Origin: Zunongwangia pacifica
GTDB taxonomy: Bacteria; Bacteroidota; Bacteroidia; Flavobacteriales; Flavobacteriaceae
Length of the DNA: 64,000 nucleotides
Assembly: GCF_023499215.1 (NCBI RefSeq)
Contig: NZ_JAKHSK010000001.1
Span: 186,001-250,000, forward strand
Direction: 5' to 3'
Positions 43,965 to 53,299 of this stretch are shown here, in pieces. The first letter of the stretch is position 1. Every line of letters starts with the position of its first letter. A model generated the notes under the pieces. The model was not told the DNA's origin. It searched no databases and worked only from the letters and a program-made list of their open reading frames with translations. The position numbers were made by a program, and so were the translations under genes.

Positions 43965-45831
43965 TGATTAAGAAAGGTTCTCCACTATAGGGTTTTTCGT
44001 ATTCGTCTTCTAAGCTGTTTTTAGGATCCATTATAAAATCTTCAAGATCTGTACGGGTAATTTTTCCTTTTAAATATTTTTCGATCATTAAACTGGCAAT
44101 TTTCCCTCCGTAGCGACCACCCCAGTATCCATTTTCTACAAAAACGGCGATGGCAATTTTAGGATCATCTACAGGAGCAAAGGCTACGAAAATGGAGTGA
44201 TCGGTAAGCTGCATTCTTTTACCATTTACCCTCACAAAATTTTCTGCCGTTCCGGTTTTTCCAGCGATTTCAATACCCTCAACCTGTAAAGAACTTGCGG
44301 TACCGTTTTTATATACCTGATGCATACCTTCTATCACCGGATCAAAATTTTCAGGATCAATCGTAGTGTGATGTTTTTTAATAAATCTTTCGTCTTTTAT
44401 AGGCTTACCATCGATCTTTTTAATCATGTGTGGGGTGTAATACCAGCCTCTATTCGCAATTGTCGCCGTCATATTAGCGAGCTGAATAGGTGTTAATAGG
44501 ACTTCTCCCTGGCCTATGGCGTTAGATAATGTCGCTGTAGCATACCAACGGTAGGTTGGATAATCGTATATTTTATTATAATATTCTGAAGTTGGGATTT
44601 TACCCGGTCTGCCGGTACTTAAATCGTTGCCTAAATAATCGCCTAATCCAAAACTTCTTACGTGTTTGTTCCACACATCCATGCCCTCCTGTGGGGTTGG
44701 GTATTTCTCAATGATCTTACGATATACCTGGGCAAAATAGGAATTGCAGGATTGGGCAATTCCCTGTGTCATGGCAAGCGGACTTGCATGAGCGTGGCAA
44801 CCCATTTTACGTCCACGACCATAGCTATATCCATGATGACAGGAAAAAGTATCGTCGGTATCCACAACGCCTTCTTGTAAGGCAATTAAAGCATTCATGG
44901 TTTTAAATGGCGATCCTGGCGGATATTGTGCAAGGATACTACGATCATAAAGTGGTCTTGCTGTAGAATCTAACCACATTTTGCTGAAATTTGGCGACCT
45001 TTTTCTTCCAACTAAATCGGCAGGATCATAGGTTGGTGCCGTAACCATAGATAAAATTTCCCCAGAGGAAGGTTCTATAGCGATAATACCGCCACGTTTA
45101 TTGGTCATCAAATATTCGCCATAGGCCTGTAAATCTGAATCCACCGAAATGGTGATGTCTTTACCACGTTCTGGTAAAGTGTCATAAATTCCATCCTTAT
45201 AAGGACCAATATCGCGATTCAGTTTATCTTTTTGGATGTATTTCACTCCTTTTATTCCGCGTAGGGTATCTTCATAAACGCTTTCTACCCCTTTTCGGCC
45301 AATAAGGTCACCACTGGTATAGTAGGGATTATTCTTAATAGTAGCTGGACTAACTTCAGCAATAAAACCTAAAACATTAGCACTGTGATCTACGTGGTAA
45401 TCTCTTAAAGACCGTTTCTGAATATAAAAGCCTTCATAATTACGCATTTTCTCTTGTAAAAAGGCATATTCACTTTTGGTAAGTTGCGGAACAATTACGG
45501 AAGGTAAAAATGGAGAGTAAATTTTTGCCTTATCTAATCTGCGCTCTAATTCTTTACGCTCTAAACTTACAATTTCGCATAATTCTGTGGTGTCGAATGG
45601 CTTAAGGTTACGTGGGATAACCATAACGTCATAAGATGGTTGGTTAGAAACCATAAGTTCGCCATCGCGATCGTAAATATATCCGCGTTGCGGGTAATCA
45701 TAAACTACTTTTACCGCATTATCATTAGATCTAACGGCAAAACTATCGTCTACAACCTGTAGATAAAAAAGCCTGCCCAGAAAAATGAATCCGGTAGTAA
45801 GGATAATAATGTATAACAGAATTCTTCTCAT
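43936..45831 (-). CDS. mrdA: Penicillin-binding protein 2, elongation transpeptidase
   Basis: 631 residues with one N-terminal membrane anchor (about 5-22). A dimerisation/pedestal region precedes the transpeptidase domain with the three active-site motifs: SPFK (PPGSPFKTMN), SCN (AQSCNSYFAQ) and KTG (AGKTGTAENF). It cross-links peptidoglycan during side-wall growth. It overlaps mreD by 4 bases upstream and rodA by 29 downstream, so the elongasome genes are tightly coupled. Confidence 0.95.
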   Translation of the reverse strand: MRRILLYIIILTTGFIFLGRLFYLQVVDDSFAVRSNDNAVKVVYDYPQRGYIYDRDGELMVSNQPSYDVMVIPRNLKPFDTTELCEIVSLERKELERRLDKAKIYSPFLPSVIVPQLTKSEYAFLQEKMRNYEGFYIQKRSLRDYHVDHSANVLGFIAEVSPATIKNNPYYTSGDLIGRKGVESVYEDTLRGIKGVKYIQKDKLNRDIGPYKDGIYDTLPERGKDITISVDSDLQAYGEYLMTNKRGGIIAIEPSSGEILSMVTAPTYDPADLVGRKRSPNFSKMWLDSTARPLYDRSILAQYPPGSPFKTMNALIALQEGVVDTDDTFSCHHGYSYGRGRKMGCHAHASPLAMTQGIAQSCNSYFAQVYRKIIEKYPTPQEGMDVWNKHVRSFGLGDYLGNDLSTGRPGKIPTSEYYNKIYDYPTYRWYATATLSNAIGQGEVLLTPIQLANMTATIANRGWYYTPHMIKKIDGKPIKDERFIKKHHTTIDPENFDPVIEGMHQVYKNGTASSLQVEGIEIAGKTGTAENFVRVNGKRMQLTDHSIFVAFAPVDDPKIAIAVFVENGYWGGRYGGKIASLMIEKYLKGKITRTDLEDFIMDPKNSLEDEYEKPYSGEPFLINDGKKNGWL

Positions 45832-46334
45832 CTATATTTTTTGCTGAAAAGTGCGATACTTAATAAAATAACAATTACCGTAAATATACCTGAAAATAAC
45901 GTCTTCTTAAGGACTAGTATTATATGACTAAAGCTAAACATTTCCAAAGAAAATAACACTAAATGATGAATGGCCACCATCAGCACCACATAACTGATCC
46001 TGGCGCCAAGTGGTGTAGCCGATAAGCGTAAGGTCTGATGATCGTAACTTATTCCAAATGAGAATCGCAGTAAGTTGGGGCGCACAAAAGCAGCAACTAA
46101 ACAGGCTGCAGCATGAATCCCGCCACTATCTTCAAAAATATCTACCGATAAGCCTAATAAAAAAGCCAAAAATAAAAACAAGCTTTGATTGGTATTAAAG
46201 GGATAAAGCAGTAAAAATAGAATATAAAGATAAGGGTTTACATATCCTATAAAGTTGATGTTGTTGAGTACAAGCACCTGAATTAATATCAGGCCTATAA
46301 AACGTAGTATATTAGATATTAGATTGCTATTCAT
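45828..46334 (-). CDS. mreD: Rod shape-determining protein MreD
   Basis: 168 residues, almost all membrane helices (about five), with a conserved Asp in LLGLSVDIFEDSGG that is typical of MreD. It is part of the elongasome connecting MreB to the wall enzymes. It overlaps mreC by 8 bases and mrdA by 4. The sequence itself is weakly conserved in this family; position between mreC and mrdA makes the call firm. Confidence 0.9.
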   Translation of the reverse strand: MNSNLISNILRFIGLILIQVLVLNNINFIGYVNPYLYILFLLLYPFNTNQSLFLFLAFLLGLSVDIFEDSGGIHAAACLVAAFVRPNLLRFSFGISYDHQTLRLSATPLGARISYVVLMVAIHHLVLFSLEMFSFSHIILVLKKTLFSGIFTVIVILLSIALFSKKYR

Positions 46335-47148
46335 CTTCCTCTTTTTCTAAAGAAAGAATTTCTTTCTTATGCTTATTTTCAATAACATACACATAACCAA
46401 TATTAGTCATGTCGTTGAATAGCTTTACGTTAATCGTAAAATAACTTTCTGTATGATCTAATTTAAAATCCTGGATGGTGCCAATTAATAAACCTTTTGG
46501 AAAAATTAAACTTTTACCACCAGTAATAATCGTGTCACCTTTAGCAACGGGTGCCTGTTTAGGAACATCGGTAAGTTGCATAAGATTGGGATCTTTACCA
46601 TTCCAGGTTAAACTACCAAAATGATTTGACTTTTTAAGCTGCGCGTTAATTTTGGATTGGGAGTTTAAAATAGATATTGCTCGGGAGTAATTTGCATTTG
46701 TCCTGTCGATAATCCCAATAATACCTTTACTGGTAACTACGCCATTTTCAGCAGCGATACCGTCTTTCTCCCCTTTATCTAAGGTGATATAGTTATCTCT
46801 TTTGGAGAAATTATTATTAATAACATCAGCACTTCTAAATGTATAATCTGAAGTGAATGTTGTATCAGTATAATTCGGGATCGTATCCTTTCCGCTTAAT
46901 TGCCTTATGATATTGCGAAGATTTTTATTCTCTTCTACCAAACGCTGGTTGTATTCATCTAAATAAAAGTAATCCTGAATATTATTATTCCAGGAATAAA
47001 TCCCCCCGGTAAGCCAATTGGCCGAGCTTATAAATTTACTTTTATGAAATGAATGGGTTTGTATCGTAAGGAAAATAGAAAACGCAAGCAATGTCAAGAA
47101 CAAAATATTATTCTTGTTCCGAATCAGAAAATTGAATATTTGCTGCAT
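46327..47148 (-). CDS. mreC: Rod shape-determining protein MreC
   Basis: 273 residues: one membrane helix at about 13-30, a coiled-coil stretch (about 60-90, EYNQRLVEENKNLRNIIRQL in register) and a periplasmic beta domain with the MreC signatures DKGEKDGIAAENGVV and GDTIITGGKSLIFPKGLLIG. It links MreB to PBP2 and RodA and regulates their activity. It begins 15 bases after mreB. Confidence 0.94.
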   Translation of the reverse strand: MQQIFNFLIRNKNNILFLTLLAFSIFLTIQTHSFHKSKFISSANWLTGGIYSWNNNIQDYFYLDEYNQRLVEENKNLRNIIRQLSGKDTIPNYTDTTFTSDYTFRSADVINNNFSKRDNYITLDKGEKDGIAAENGVVTSKGIIGIIDRTNANYSRAISILNSQSKINAQLKKSNHFGSLTWNGKDPNLMQLTDVPKQAPVAKGDTIITGGKSLIFPKGLLIGTIQDFKLDHTESYFTINVKLFNDMTNIGYVYVIENKHKKEILSLEKEEDE

Positions 47149-47163
47149 AAGCTAGTGCGTCTC

Positions 47164-48192
47164 CTACTTTATCAATATTCCTTTGTATCTGTTTAGTGTT
47201 TTTAAAGTAATCCCCGTGCCCCTTACTACCGCTCTTAAAGGATCTTCAGCAATATAAACAGGAAGGTCGGTTTTTGTAGATAATCGTTTATCTAAGCCTC
47301 TTAACATCGAGCCCCCACCGGCTAGATAAATACCGGTATTATAAATATCGGCAGCTAGTTCTGGAGGGGTTTGGGATAAGGTTTCCATTACCGCATCTTC
47401 AATTCGAAGAATAGATTTATCTAAAGCTTTTGCGATCTCGCGATACGAAATGTTTACCTGCTTTGGCTTTCCTGTTAAAAGGTCACGCCCTTGTACACTC
47501 ATTTCGTCTGGCGGAACTTCTAAATCTTCAGTTGCTGCACCAATCTGGATTTTAATTTTTTCCGCAGTACGTTCTCCAACATACAGGTTGTGTTGTGTAC
47601 GCATATAATACACGATGTCGTTGGTGAACACATCTCCTGCGATTTTAATCGATTTGTCACAAACAATTCCGCCAAGGGCGATTACCGCAATCTCTGTAGT
47701 ACCACCACCTATATCTACGATCATGTTCCCTTTAGGCTGCATGATGTCTACACCAATACCAATAGCAGCAGCCATAGGTTCATGAATAAGGTAAACTTCT
47801 TTACCATTTACACGCTCGGCACTTTCTTTTACCGCTCGCATTTCTACTTCTGTAATTCCAGAAGGGATACAAATGACCATTCTTAAAGCCGGCGTAAACA
47901 TTTTACGTTTAAGTGCCGGAATTTCTTTAATAAACATGGTAAGCATCTTCTCACTGGCATCAAAATCGGCAATTACACCGTCTTTTAACGGCCTAATGGT
48001 TTTGATATTCTCATGTGTTTTTCCCTGCATCATCGCCGCTTCTTTTCCCACCGCCGTAATCTTTCCAGATGTACGATCCCGGGCTACAATCGAAGGGCTA
48101 TCTACCACCACCTTATCATTATGGATAATAAGCGTGTTAGCAGTTCCTAAATCTATCGCTATTTCTTCAATGAGAAAATCAAAAAATCCCAT
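47164..48192 (-). CDS. mreB: Rod shape-determining protein MreB, actin homologue
   Basis: 342 residues. The phosphate-1 motif DLGTANTLI near the N-terminus, the GGGTTEIAVIALGG phosphate-2 motif and the adenosine motif LAGGGSMLRGLDKRL are typical of MreB. It forms membrane-bound ATP-dependent filaments that orient cell-wall synthesis. It lies 38 bases after purH and leads the mreBCD-mrdA-rodA run, which explains the expected rod shape of the cells. Confidence 0.96.
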   Translation of the reverse strand: MGFFDFLIEEIAIDLGTANTLIIHNDKVVVDSPSIVARDRTSGKITAVGKEAAMMQGKTHENIKTIRPLKDGVIADFDASEKMLTMFIKEIPALKRKMFTPALRMVICIPSGITEVEMRAVKESAERVNGKEVYLIHEPMAAAIGIGVDIMQPKGNMIVDIGGGTTEIAVIALGGIVCDKSIKIAGDVFTNDIVYYMRTQHNLYVGERTAEKIKIQIGAATEDLEVPPDEMSVQGRDLLTGKPKQVNISYREIAKALDKSILRIEDAVMETLSQTPPELAADIYNTGIYLAGGGSMLRGLDKRLSTKTDLPVYIAEDPLRAVVRGTGITLKTLNRYKGILIK

Positions 48193-48230
48193 AGGTTATT
48201 TATGTATTGGTATATTGGTAAAGTATTCTA

Positions 48231-49763
48231 TTAATGTTTAAAATGGCGGGTTCCTGTCATTACCATTGCAATATCATTGTCATTACAATAATCGATACTT
48301 AATTGATCTTTTATAGAACCGCCTGGCTGGATTACTGCCGTAATTCCTGCATTTCCTGCAATTTCTACGCAATCTGGAAATGGGAAAAAGGCATCACTTG
48401 CCATTACTGCTCCTTTAAGATCGAATTTAAAAGAACCTGCTTTTTCAATACTTTGTCTTAAAGCGTCTACACGAGAGGTTTGTCCCGTTCCGCTAGAACA
48501 AAGTTGTTTATTTTTTGCCAGAACAATGGTATTGGATTTTGTATGCTTACAAATTTTTGAAGCAAATAAAAGATCTTCAATTTCCTGTTCTGTAGGTTTA
48601 TTAGTTGTTGCGTAAGATAAATCGTCTAAAACATCTGTTTTATTGTCTTTATCCTGAACTAAAACTCCGTTTAAGCAAGTACGAACCTGATTTTCGGGAA
48701 GTTCAGTTTCTTTTTGTATTAAAATGATTCGGTTTTTCTTTCCTTTTAATATTTCTAAAGCGTCTTCAGAAAAAGAAGGAGCGATCACTACTTCACAAAA
48801 TAAAGAATGAATTTCCTCAGCAGTAGCTTTATCAATTTCGGTATTCGCAATTAAAATTCCGCCAAAAGCTGAAACAGGATCCCCGGCCAAAGCATCTACA
48901 TAGGCTTGCTTTATGGTGTCGCGTTGTGCAAGACCACAGGCATTATTATGTTTTAAAATTGCAAAAGTAGGAGCTTCTCCTTTAAATTCATTCATCAGGT
49001 TTATCGCAGCATCAACATCTAAAAGGTTGTTGTAAGATAACTCTTTTCCGTGGAGCTTATCAAACATCGCGTCAAAATCTCCAAAAAATGTTCCTTTTTG
49101 ATGTGGATTTTCACCATATCGTAAAGTTTTGCCTTCCTGAATACTTTGTTTGAATGCTGGAATTTCTTCTGAAGTATTAAAATAGTTGAAAATAGCAGTA
49201 TCGTAATGCGAAGAGATATTAAATGATTTTGCGGCGAAATTTTTACGTTGCGCTAAGCTGGTTTCACCATTTCCTTCGTTTAAGATCGTTAAGAAATCTG
49301 CATAATCGTTTACAGAAGATACACAAAGTACATCTTTAAAGTTTTTAGCAGCAGCACGAATAAGTGAAATACCACCAATATCGATCTTTTCGATAATATC
49401 CTGTTCTGAAGCACCAGAAGCAACTGTTTTTTCAAAAGGATAAAGATCTACAATAACGATATCTATTTGTGGGATTTCGTATTGAGCAATTTCCTGAACG
49501 TCACTATCGTTATCCTGGCGATTTAAAATTCCGCCAAAAACCTTAGGGTGTAATGTTTTAACACGACCACCTAAAATAGAAGGGTAAGAAGTTACGTCCT
49601 CTACAGGAACAACATCGATTCCTAGATCTTTAATAAATTTTTCTGTTCCTCCGGTAGAATAAATTGTAATTCCCAGATCGTTAAGCTTTTTAACGATGGG
49701 CGCCAAACCATCTTTACTGAATACTGAAATTAATGCAGATTTGGCTTGTTTTAAATTGCTCAT
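48231..49763 (-). CDS. purH: Bifunctional AICAR formyltransferase / IMP cyclohydrolase
   Basis: 510 residues. The N-terminal MGS-like cyclohydrolase domain (about 1-140; ALISVFSKDGL, YSTGGTEKFIKDLG, GGRVKTLHPKVFGG) and the C-terminal formyltransferase domain (LRYGENPHQKG, ILKHNNACG) are complete. It performs the last two steps of IMP synthesis in the cytoplasm. It is the first gene upstream of mreBCD on the same strand and may share its transcript, an arrangement found in other Flavobacteriia. Confidence 0.96.
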   Translation of the reverse strand: MSNLKQAKSALISVFSKDGLAPIVKKLNDLGITIYSTGGTEKFIKDLGIDVVPVEDVTSYPSILGGRVKTLHPKVFGGILNRQDNDSDVQEIAQYEIPQIDIVIVDLYPFEKTVASGASEQDIIEKIDIGGISLIRAAAKNFKDVLCVSSVNDYADFLTILNEGNGETSLAQRKNFAAKSFNISSHYDTAIFNYFNTSEEIPAFKQSIQEGKTLRYGENPHQKGTFFGDFDAMFDKLHGKELSYNNLLDVDAAINLMNEFKGEAPTFAILKHNNACGLAQRDTIKQAYVDALAGDPVSAFGGILIANTEIDKATAEEIHSLFCEVVIAPSFSEDALEILKGKKNRIILIQKETELPENQVRTCLNGVLVQDKDNKTDVLDDLSYATTNKPTEQEIEDLLFASKICKHTKSNTIVLAKNKQLCSSGTGQTSRVDALRQSIEKAGSFKFDLKGAVMASDAFFPFPDCVEIAGNAGITAVIQPGGSIKDQLSIDYCNDNDIAMVMTGTRHFKH

Positions 49764-49785
49764 TATGTTGTGTTTGTTAAAGAAG

Positions 49786-49793
49786 CAAAAGTA
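49786..49793 (-). promoter_or_regulatory. Putative -7 box of the purH-mreB operon
   Basis: On the minus strand TACTTTTG followed by C matches TAnnTTTG, 22 bases before the purH start. Upstream of it is T-rich sequence but no exact TTTG at standard spacing. Confidence 0.45.
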
Positions 49794-49910
49794 AGTATTT
49801 AAGCGAAAAACTTAAAAGTGTTTTTGCTTATTTATAAATAAAATTTGTAACGAAATTTTAAGCTGTGCGTCATATAAATAATTCTGTGTAAAAAAGCAGC
49901 TGTTTTTATT

Positions 49911-51164
49911 ATGCTTATATTTCTAAGAGTCCTGGGTGAGAGCTTTAATTTTGCGATTAATGCCCTAAAAAATAACCTTTTGCGTACTTTTTTATCCCTG
50001 CTTGGGGTAACCATAGGTATTTTCTCCATTATCGGAGTGCTTGCTGCCGTAGATTCTTTAAAAAATGAAATTTCGGGGTCGTTAAGTAGTTTAGATAATA
50101 GCACAACCATTGTGATGCGTTTTAATTTTGGGCCTACAGAAATTCCACGGTGGAAATGGCAACAATTTCCAGATGTTACTTACGACGAGTATCAGTTTTT
50201 AAAACGCAATCTGCCAGATGCCAAAGCAGTCACTTTTACTCAGAATGTTCCTGCTGAAACAATAAAATATCAGGATGCCAGTAGTTTGGGGGTGAATGTA
50301 CAGGCTGTTGGAAGCGAATATTATGATATTGAAGCGATTAATATTGAAGAAGGACGCTTTTTTAACGAATCTGAAGCCTCAAGCGGATCCCTGGTTGTTG
50401 TAATAGGAAGCGAAATTGCTGAAAATCTTTTTGGGAGTATAAATCCTATCGGGAAACAGGTGCGTTTATACGGAAGAAAATTTACGGTAATTGGCTTACT
50501 GAAGAAAGAAGGTTCATCGATGTTTGGACCCAGTAAAGACAGTCAGGTTTTTATTCCGGTGAATGTTACCAGGCGTATTTACGGTGAAAATAATAGAAAC
50601 ATTTTTCCTCAAATTTTACTAAAGCCTAAAGCTGATGTCGATAATGCCGAATTTCTAGCGGTGTTAGAACAGCGGCTAAGAAGTTTCCGAGGAATAAAAC
50701 CGGGCGAAGTAAGCACCTTTTTTGTCAACCAGCTTAAAGGATTCACCGATATGATTGATAATATTACAGGAACCCTGAATGTAATCGGACTGGTAATTAG
50801 TGGTTTTTCTTTGCTTGTGGGCGGATTCGGGATCGCCAATATTATGTTTGTGAGTGTAAAGGAACGTACAAATCTTATAGGAATTCAGAAATCATTGGGC
50901 GCAAAGAATAAGTTTATTCTTTTTCAGTTTCTGTTCGAAGCGATTATTCTCGCTATAATTGGGGGAGCCGCAGGCTTATTTTTTGTCTGGATAGCTACCA
51001 TTATTGCCTCAAACTTTACCGGTGATTTTGATTTTGTTCTGTCCTTCGGAAATATCATTTTAGGAACAACAGTTTCAGCATTAATCGGATTAATTTCCGG
51101 GATTATTCCGGCGATTTCAGCATCAAGACTGGATCCTGTTGAAGCGATTAGAACCGGGATGTAA
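49911..51164 (+). CDS. MacB/FtsX-type ABC transporter permease
   Basis: 417 residues. A first helix (about 22-44, LLRTFLSLLGVTIGIFSIIGVLAAV), a large periplasmic MacB_PCD domain (about 45-250) and three C-terminal helices with the FtsX-family motif VSVKERTNLIGIQKSLGAK. Such permeases work with an ATPase in export of macrolides, peptides or lipoproteins, or in mechanotransmission. No ATPase or adaptor is encoded next to it, so the partner must be elsewhere. Transport substrate unknown. Confidence 0.88.
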   Translation: MLIFLRVLGESFNFAINALKNNLLRTFLSLLGVTIGIFSIIGVLAAVDSLKNEISGSLSSLDNSTTIVMRFNFGPTEIPRWKWQQFPDVTYDEYQFLKRNLPDAKAVTFTQNVPAETIKYQDASSLGVNVQAVGSEYYDIEAINIEEGRFFNESEASSGSLVVVIGSEIAENLFGSINPIGKQVRLYGRKFTVIGLLKKEGSSMFGPSKDSQVFIPVNVTRRIYGENNRNIFPQILLKPKADVDNAEFLAVLEQRLRSFRGIKPGEVSTFFVNQLKGFTDMIDNITGTLNVIGLVISGFSLLVGGFGIANIMFVSVKERTNLIGIQKSLGAKNKFILFQFLFEAIILAIIGGAAGLFFVWIATIIASNFTGDFDFVLSFGNIILGTTVSALIGLISGIIPAISASRLDPVEAIRTGM

Positions 51165-51230
51165 AATGGGTGGAAAGTTAAAAGTTTTTAAAGTATAGAA
51201 AGTGAAGTTTCGGTAGGGTGCTTTATTTTT

Positions 51231-51263
51231 AGAGACAAGAGACAAGAGACAAGAGACAAGAGA
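51231..51263. repeat. Heptanucleotide tandem repeat, AGACAAG type
   Basis: AGACAAG units repeat about four and a half times at exact 7-base period just after the MacB-type permease gene. A second, unrelated heptamer tract (ACTGCCT) lies 110 bases downstream. Confidence 0.85.
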
Positions 51264-51308
51264 AATAAGACTGTTCTTGTTTGTTATTTCATTTTGTTGC
51301 AAATCATA

Positions 51309-51352
51309 AAAAACCTCATAATCCAGATAATGATATCGGATTATGAGGTTTA
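51309..51352. terminator. Bidirectional terminator between the permease and GAF protein genes
   Basis: Perfect 14-bp arms AAACCTCATAATCC/GGATTATGAGGTTT with A-rich and T-rich flanks; it lies between convergent genes and between two heptamer tracts. Confidence 0.75.
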
Positions 51353-51374
51353 CTTTTTATTCATTCATTTATTT

Positions 51375-51407
<33 letters not shown>

Positions 51408-51429
51408 ACAACTGCAACTGCTTACTGGA

Positions 51430-51888
51430 CTACTCCAGTATTTCAGCAACTTTTTCATTTACAAATTCAAGGAAACGCTCGTCTTCTTTAGAGAATGGAT
51501 CTGCAGTGTGAGAATCGATGTCAATCTGACCAATATTTTCGCCATTTACAAATAGCGGTACCACTATTTCAGCTTTTACATGAATGCTACAGGCGATGTA
51601 ATTATTCTGTGCTTTTACGTCGGGTACCACAAAGTTCGCGTTAGAAACCGCCACCTGTCCGCAAATCCCTTTTCCGAAGGGAATAATGTCATGATCGGTA
51701 GGTTCTCCGGCAAAAGATCGAAGTTTCAATTCCTCTTTATCACCATTTTTAAAATAAAATCCAACCCAATCGTAATAGGGAATTGTCTCCATCAATAATT
51801 CGCAAACCTGTGTTAATCGATGATCTACAGATAATTCTTTGGTATTTAGAATGTCTTCAACCTGTGGTCTTAATTTATCAAATGGCAT
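51430..51888 (-). CDS. GAF-domain protein, probable free methionine-(R)-sulfoxide reductase
   Basis: 152 residues forming one GAF domain. The motifs GKGICGQVA and NYIACSIHVKAEIVVPLF match the Cys positions of the E. coli fRMsr (MsrC), and the following INGQIDIDSHT-like segment (GENIGQIDIDSHTADPF) matches its core. It should reduce free methionine-R-sulfoxide in the cytoplasm with electrons from thioredoxin. It is a single gene, divergent from xrtF. Confidence 0.87.
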   Translation of the reverse strand: MPFDKLRPQVEDILNTKELSVDHRLTQVCELLMETIPYYDWVGFYFKNGDKEELKLRSFAGEPTDHDIIPFGKGICGQVAVSNANFVVPDVKAQNNYIACSIHVKAEIVVPLFVNGENIGQIDIDSHTADPFSKEDERFLEFVNEKVAEILE

Positions 51889-51905
51889 AACCTATAATTT
51901 TTGGG

Positions 51906-51913
51906 CAAAAGTA
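51906..51913 (-). promoter_or_regulatory. Putative -7 box of the GAF-protein gene
   Basis: On the minus strand TACTTTTG followed by C matches TAnnTTTG, 17 bases before the start codon. The -33 box is not obvious. Confidence 0.4.
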
Positions 51914-51946
51914 TTTAAAATCTAAGTGCTGTTACAGCCTTTTGTC

Positions 51947-51954
51947 TAAATTTG
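51947..51954 (+). promoter_or_regulatory. Putative -7 box of xrtF
   Basis: TAAATTTG matches TAnnTTTG and lies 16 bases before the TTG start of xrtF, which would give a very short leader. The -33 box is not obvious. Confidence 0.35.
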
Positions 51955-51970
51955 TTGAAACTTATTACAA

Positions 51971-52531
51971 TTGCTTCAGCTTTTTAAAAAATATAGCGTT
52001 GTTATTCGGTTTATCGCCGTATTTCTGGGAAGTTATTTTCTGCTTTCTGTGCTCTATAATGCCTATTTGATTTATTCTGAAAATCAAACTGAATTTTATC
52101 CCGATTTTTTTACCAATATCGTGAGTAGGCAAAGTGCAGCCATAATGGAGTTTCTGGGATATTCCATAAAATTAGAACCTCACGAAACCGAGAGTGCCGT
52201 AAAAGTTTTTGTAGAAGGTACTTTTTTAGTTCGCGTGGTAGAAGGTTGTAATAGCATTAGTGTGATTATTCTTTTTGTTTCTTTTATCCTGTCTTTTTTT
52301 GCAAAAAAACGAGCCACCTTTTTTTATATTTTGGCAGGAATCGTATTCATTTACACGATAAACCTAATTCGCATCGCATTGCTAACTATCGGGATTTATG
52401 AATATCCGCAATACAGCGCTGTTATGCACGATATTGTTTTTCCGCTTATCATTTATGGGACGGTAATTATTTTATGGATCTTTTGGGTTAGGGTGTATTC
52501 AAATTTAGAAAAGAATGAAAGCCAGGTATAG
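51971..52531 (+). CDS. xrtF: Exosortase family protein XrtF
   Basis: 186 residues, using a TTG start because no ATG precedes the conserved N-terminus. Several membrane helices surround the exosortase active site: Cys in VVEGCNSISVIILFVSF, Arg in NLIRIALLTIG and His in SAVMHDIVFPL. Exosortases process C-terminal anchors of exported proteins and are related to archaeosortases. XrtF is the flavobacterial type. The partner protein begins inside the last codons of this gene (17-base overlap). Confidence 0.88.
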   Translation: MLQLFKKYSVVIRFIAVFLGSYFLLSVLYNAYLIYSENQTEFYPDFFTNIVSRQSAAIMEFLGYSIKLEPHETESAVKVFVEGTFLVRVVEGCNSISVIILFVSFILSFFAKKRATFFYILAGIVFIYTINLIRIALLTIGIYEYPQYSAVMHDIVFPLIIYGTVIILWIFWVRVYSNLEKNESQV

Positions 52532-52967
52532 AATTGTGTTCATTGGGATGCTCGTGAGCGTGTTGGCAGCCATTCGGTTTTATGAAAGCACTCTTTTTTA
52601 CGATCCGCTCATCAATTTTTTTAAATCTTCAGATTATCTACGTGATCAGATTCCAGATTTTAAAGCCGGATTATTAATCCTTAATACCATTTTTAGATAT
52701 ACCTTAAATAGTCTAACTTCTATAGGGATCATCGCGATAGCATTTGTAGATCGAAATATTGTAAAGTTTTCAGCAGTATTATTTTTGTTGCTTTTAGGTA
52801 TTGCCGGGAGTGTGTTTACCTATTTAATTTTTACTATAGAAAATGAACATTTTCTCGCCCTGTTTTATGTTCGGCGGTTTTTGATTCATCCGATATTTAT
52901 TTTGGTGCTTTTGCCTGCATTTTATTATTACCGAATGAACAACCGAAGAAAAAAGAACTTAAATTGA
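52515..52967 (+). CDS. Exosortase F system-associated membrane protein
   Basis: 150 residues with four or more hydrophobic helices, such as LTSIGIIAIAF and FSAVLFLLLLGIAGSVFTYLIF in consecutive positions, ending in a basic tail (RMNNRRKKNLN). Its immediate overlap with xrtF and its size fit the known exosortase F partner protein. The biochemical role is not known. The 333-bp gap downstream holds a REP-like repeat and a promoter. Confidence 0.82.
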   Translation: MKARYRIVFIGMLVSVLAAIRFYESTLFYDPLINFFKSSDYLRDQIPDFKAGLLILNTIFRYTLNSLTSIGIIAIAFVDRNIVKFSAVLFLLLLGIAGSVFTYLIFTIENEHFLALFYVRRFLIHPIFILVLLPAFYYYRMNNRRKKNLN

Positions 52968-53101
52968 AAGAATTTCCCTGAATTTTGAAATTCTATGATC
53001 CTGTTCTTCTTTATTTTTGCTCTATAAGTGGCTATTTCGCTTATTCTAAGCTAGTTTACTTATTGTTTTTTTAAGTTTGAAATAAATTAATAATTACGAT
53101 C

Positions 53102-53221
53102 GTTACCCTGAACCTGCCCGTCCGGCAGGCGGGCTTGATTCAGGGTCTCATCACAATAGTTTGTTTTTCATAATATATGAGATTCCGGATCAATTCCGAT
53201 AGCTATCGGAACGGAATGACG
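53102..53221. repeat. REP-like head-to-head hairpin pair (copy 2)
   Basis: Unit one begins GTTACCCTGAA, contains the inner palindrome CCTGCCCGTCCGGCAGG and ends TTCAGGGTCTCAT (about 53150). Unit two, in reverse, starts ATGAGATTCCGGATCAA (about 53177), carries CCGATAGCTATCGG as inner palindrome and ends GGAATGAC. It fills most of the gap between the exosortase pair and the copper island. Confidence 0.75.
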
Positions 53222-53263
53222 AAAAAACGAACTATGACAAAATACGGATAATCAATCATATTG

Positions 53264-53293
53264 TTGTTAATTATAGATTATCGACTATTTTTG
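53264..53293 (+). promoter_or_regulatory. Promoter at the head of the copper island
   Basis: TTG (53264-53266), a 19-bp spacer and TATTTTTG (53286-53293) fit the TTTG/TAnnTTTG pattern. Transcription would begin within a few bases of the ATG at 53300, so the message may be nearly leaderless. Confidence 0.55.
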
Positions 53294-53299
53294 TAATAA

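Noticed and set aside
49911-51164. Permease named macB
   Set aside because: Only the permease part is present; the ATPase domain of MacB is missing and the substrate is unknown.
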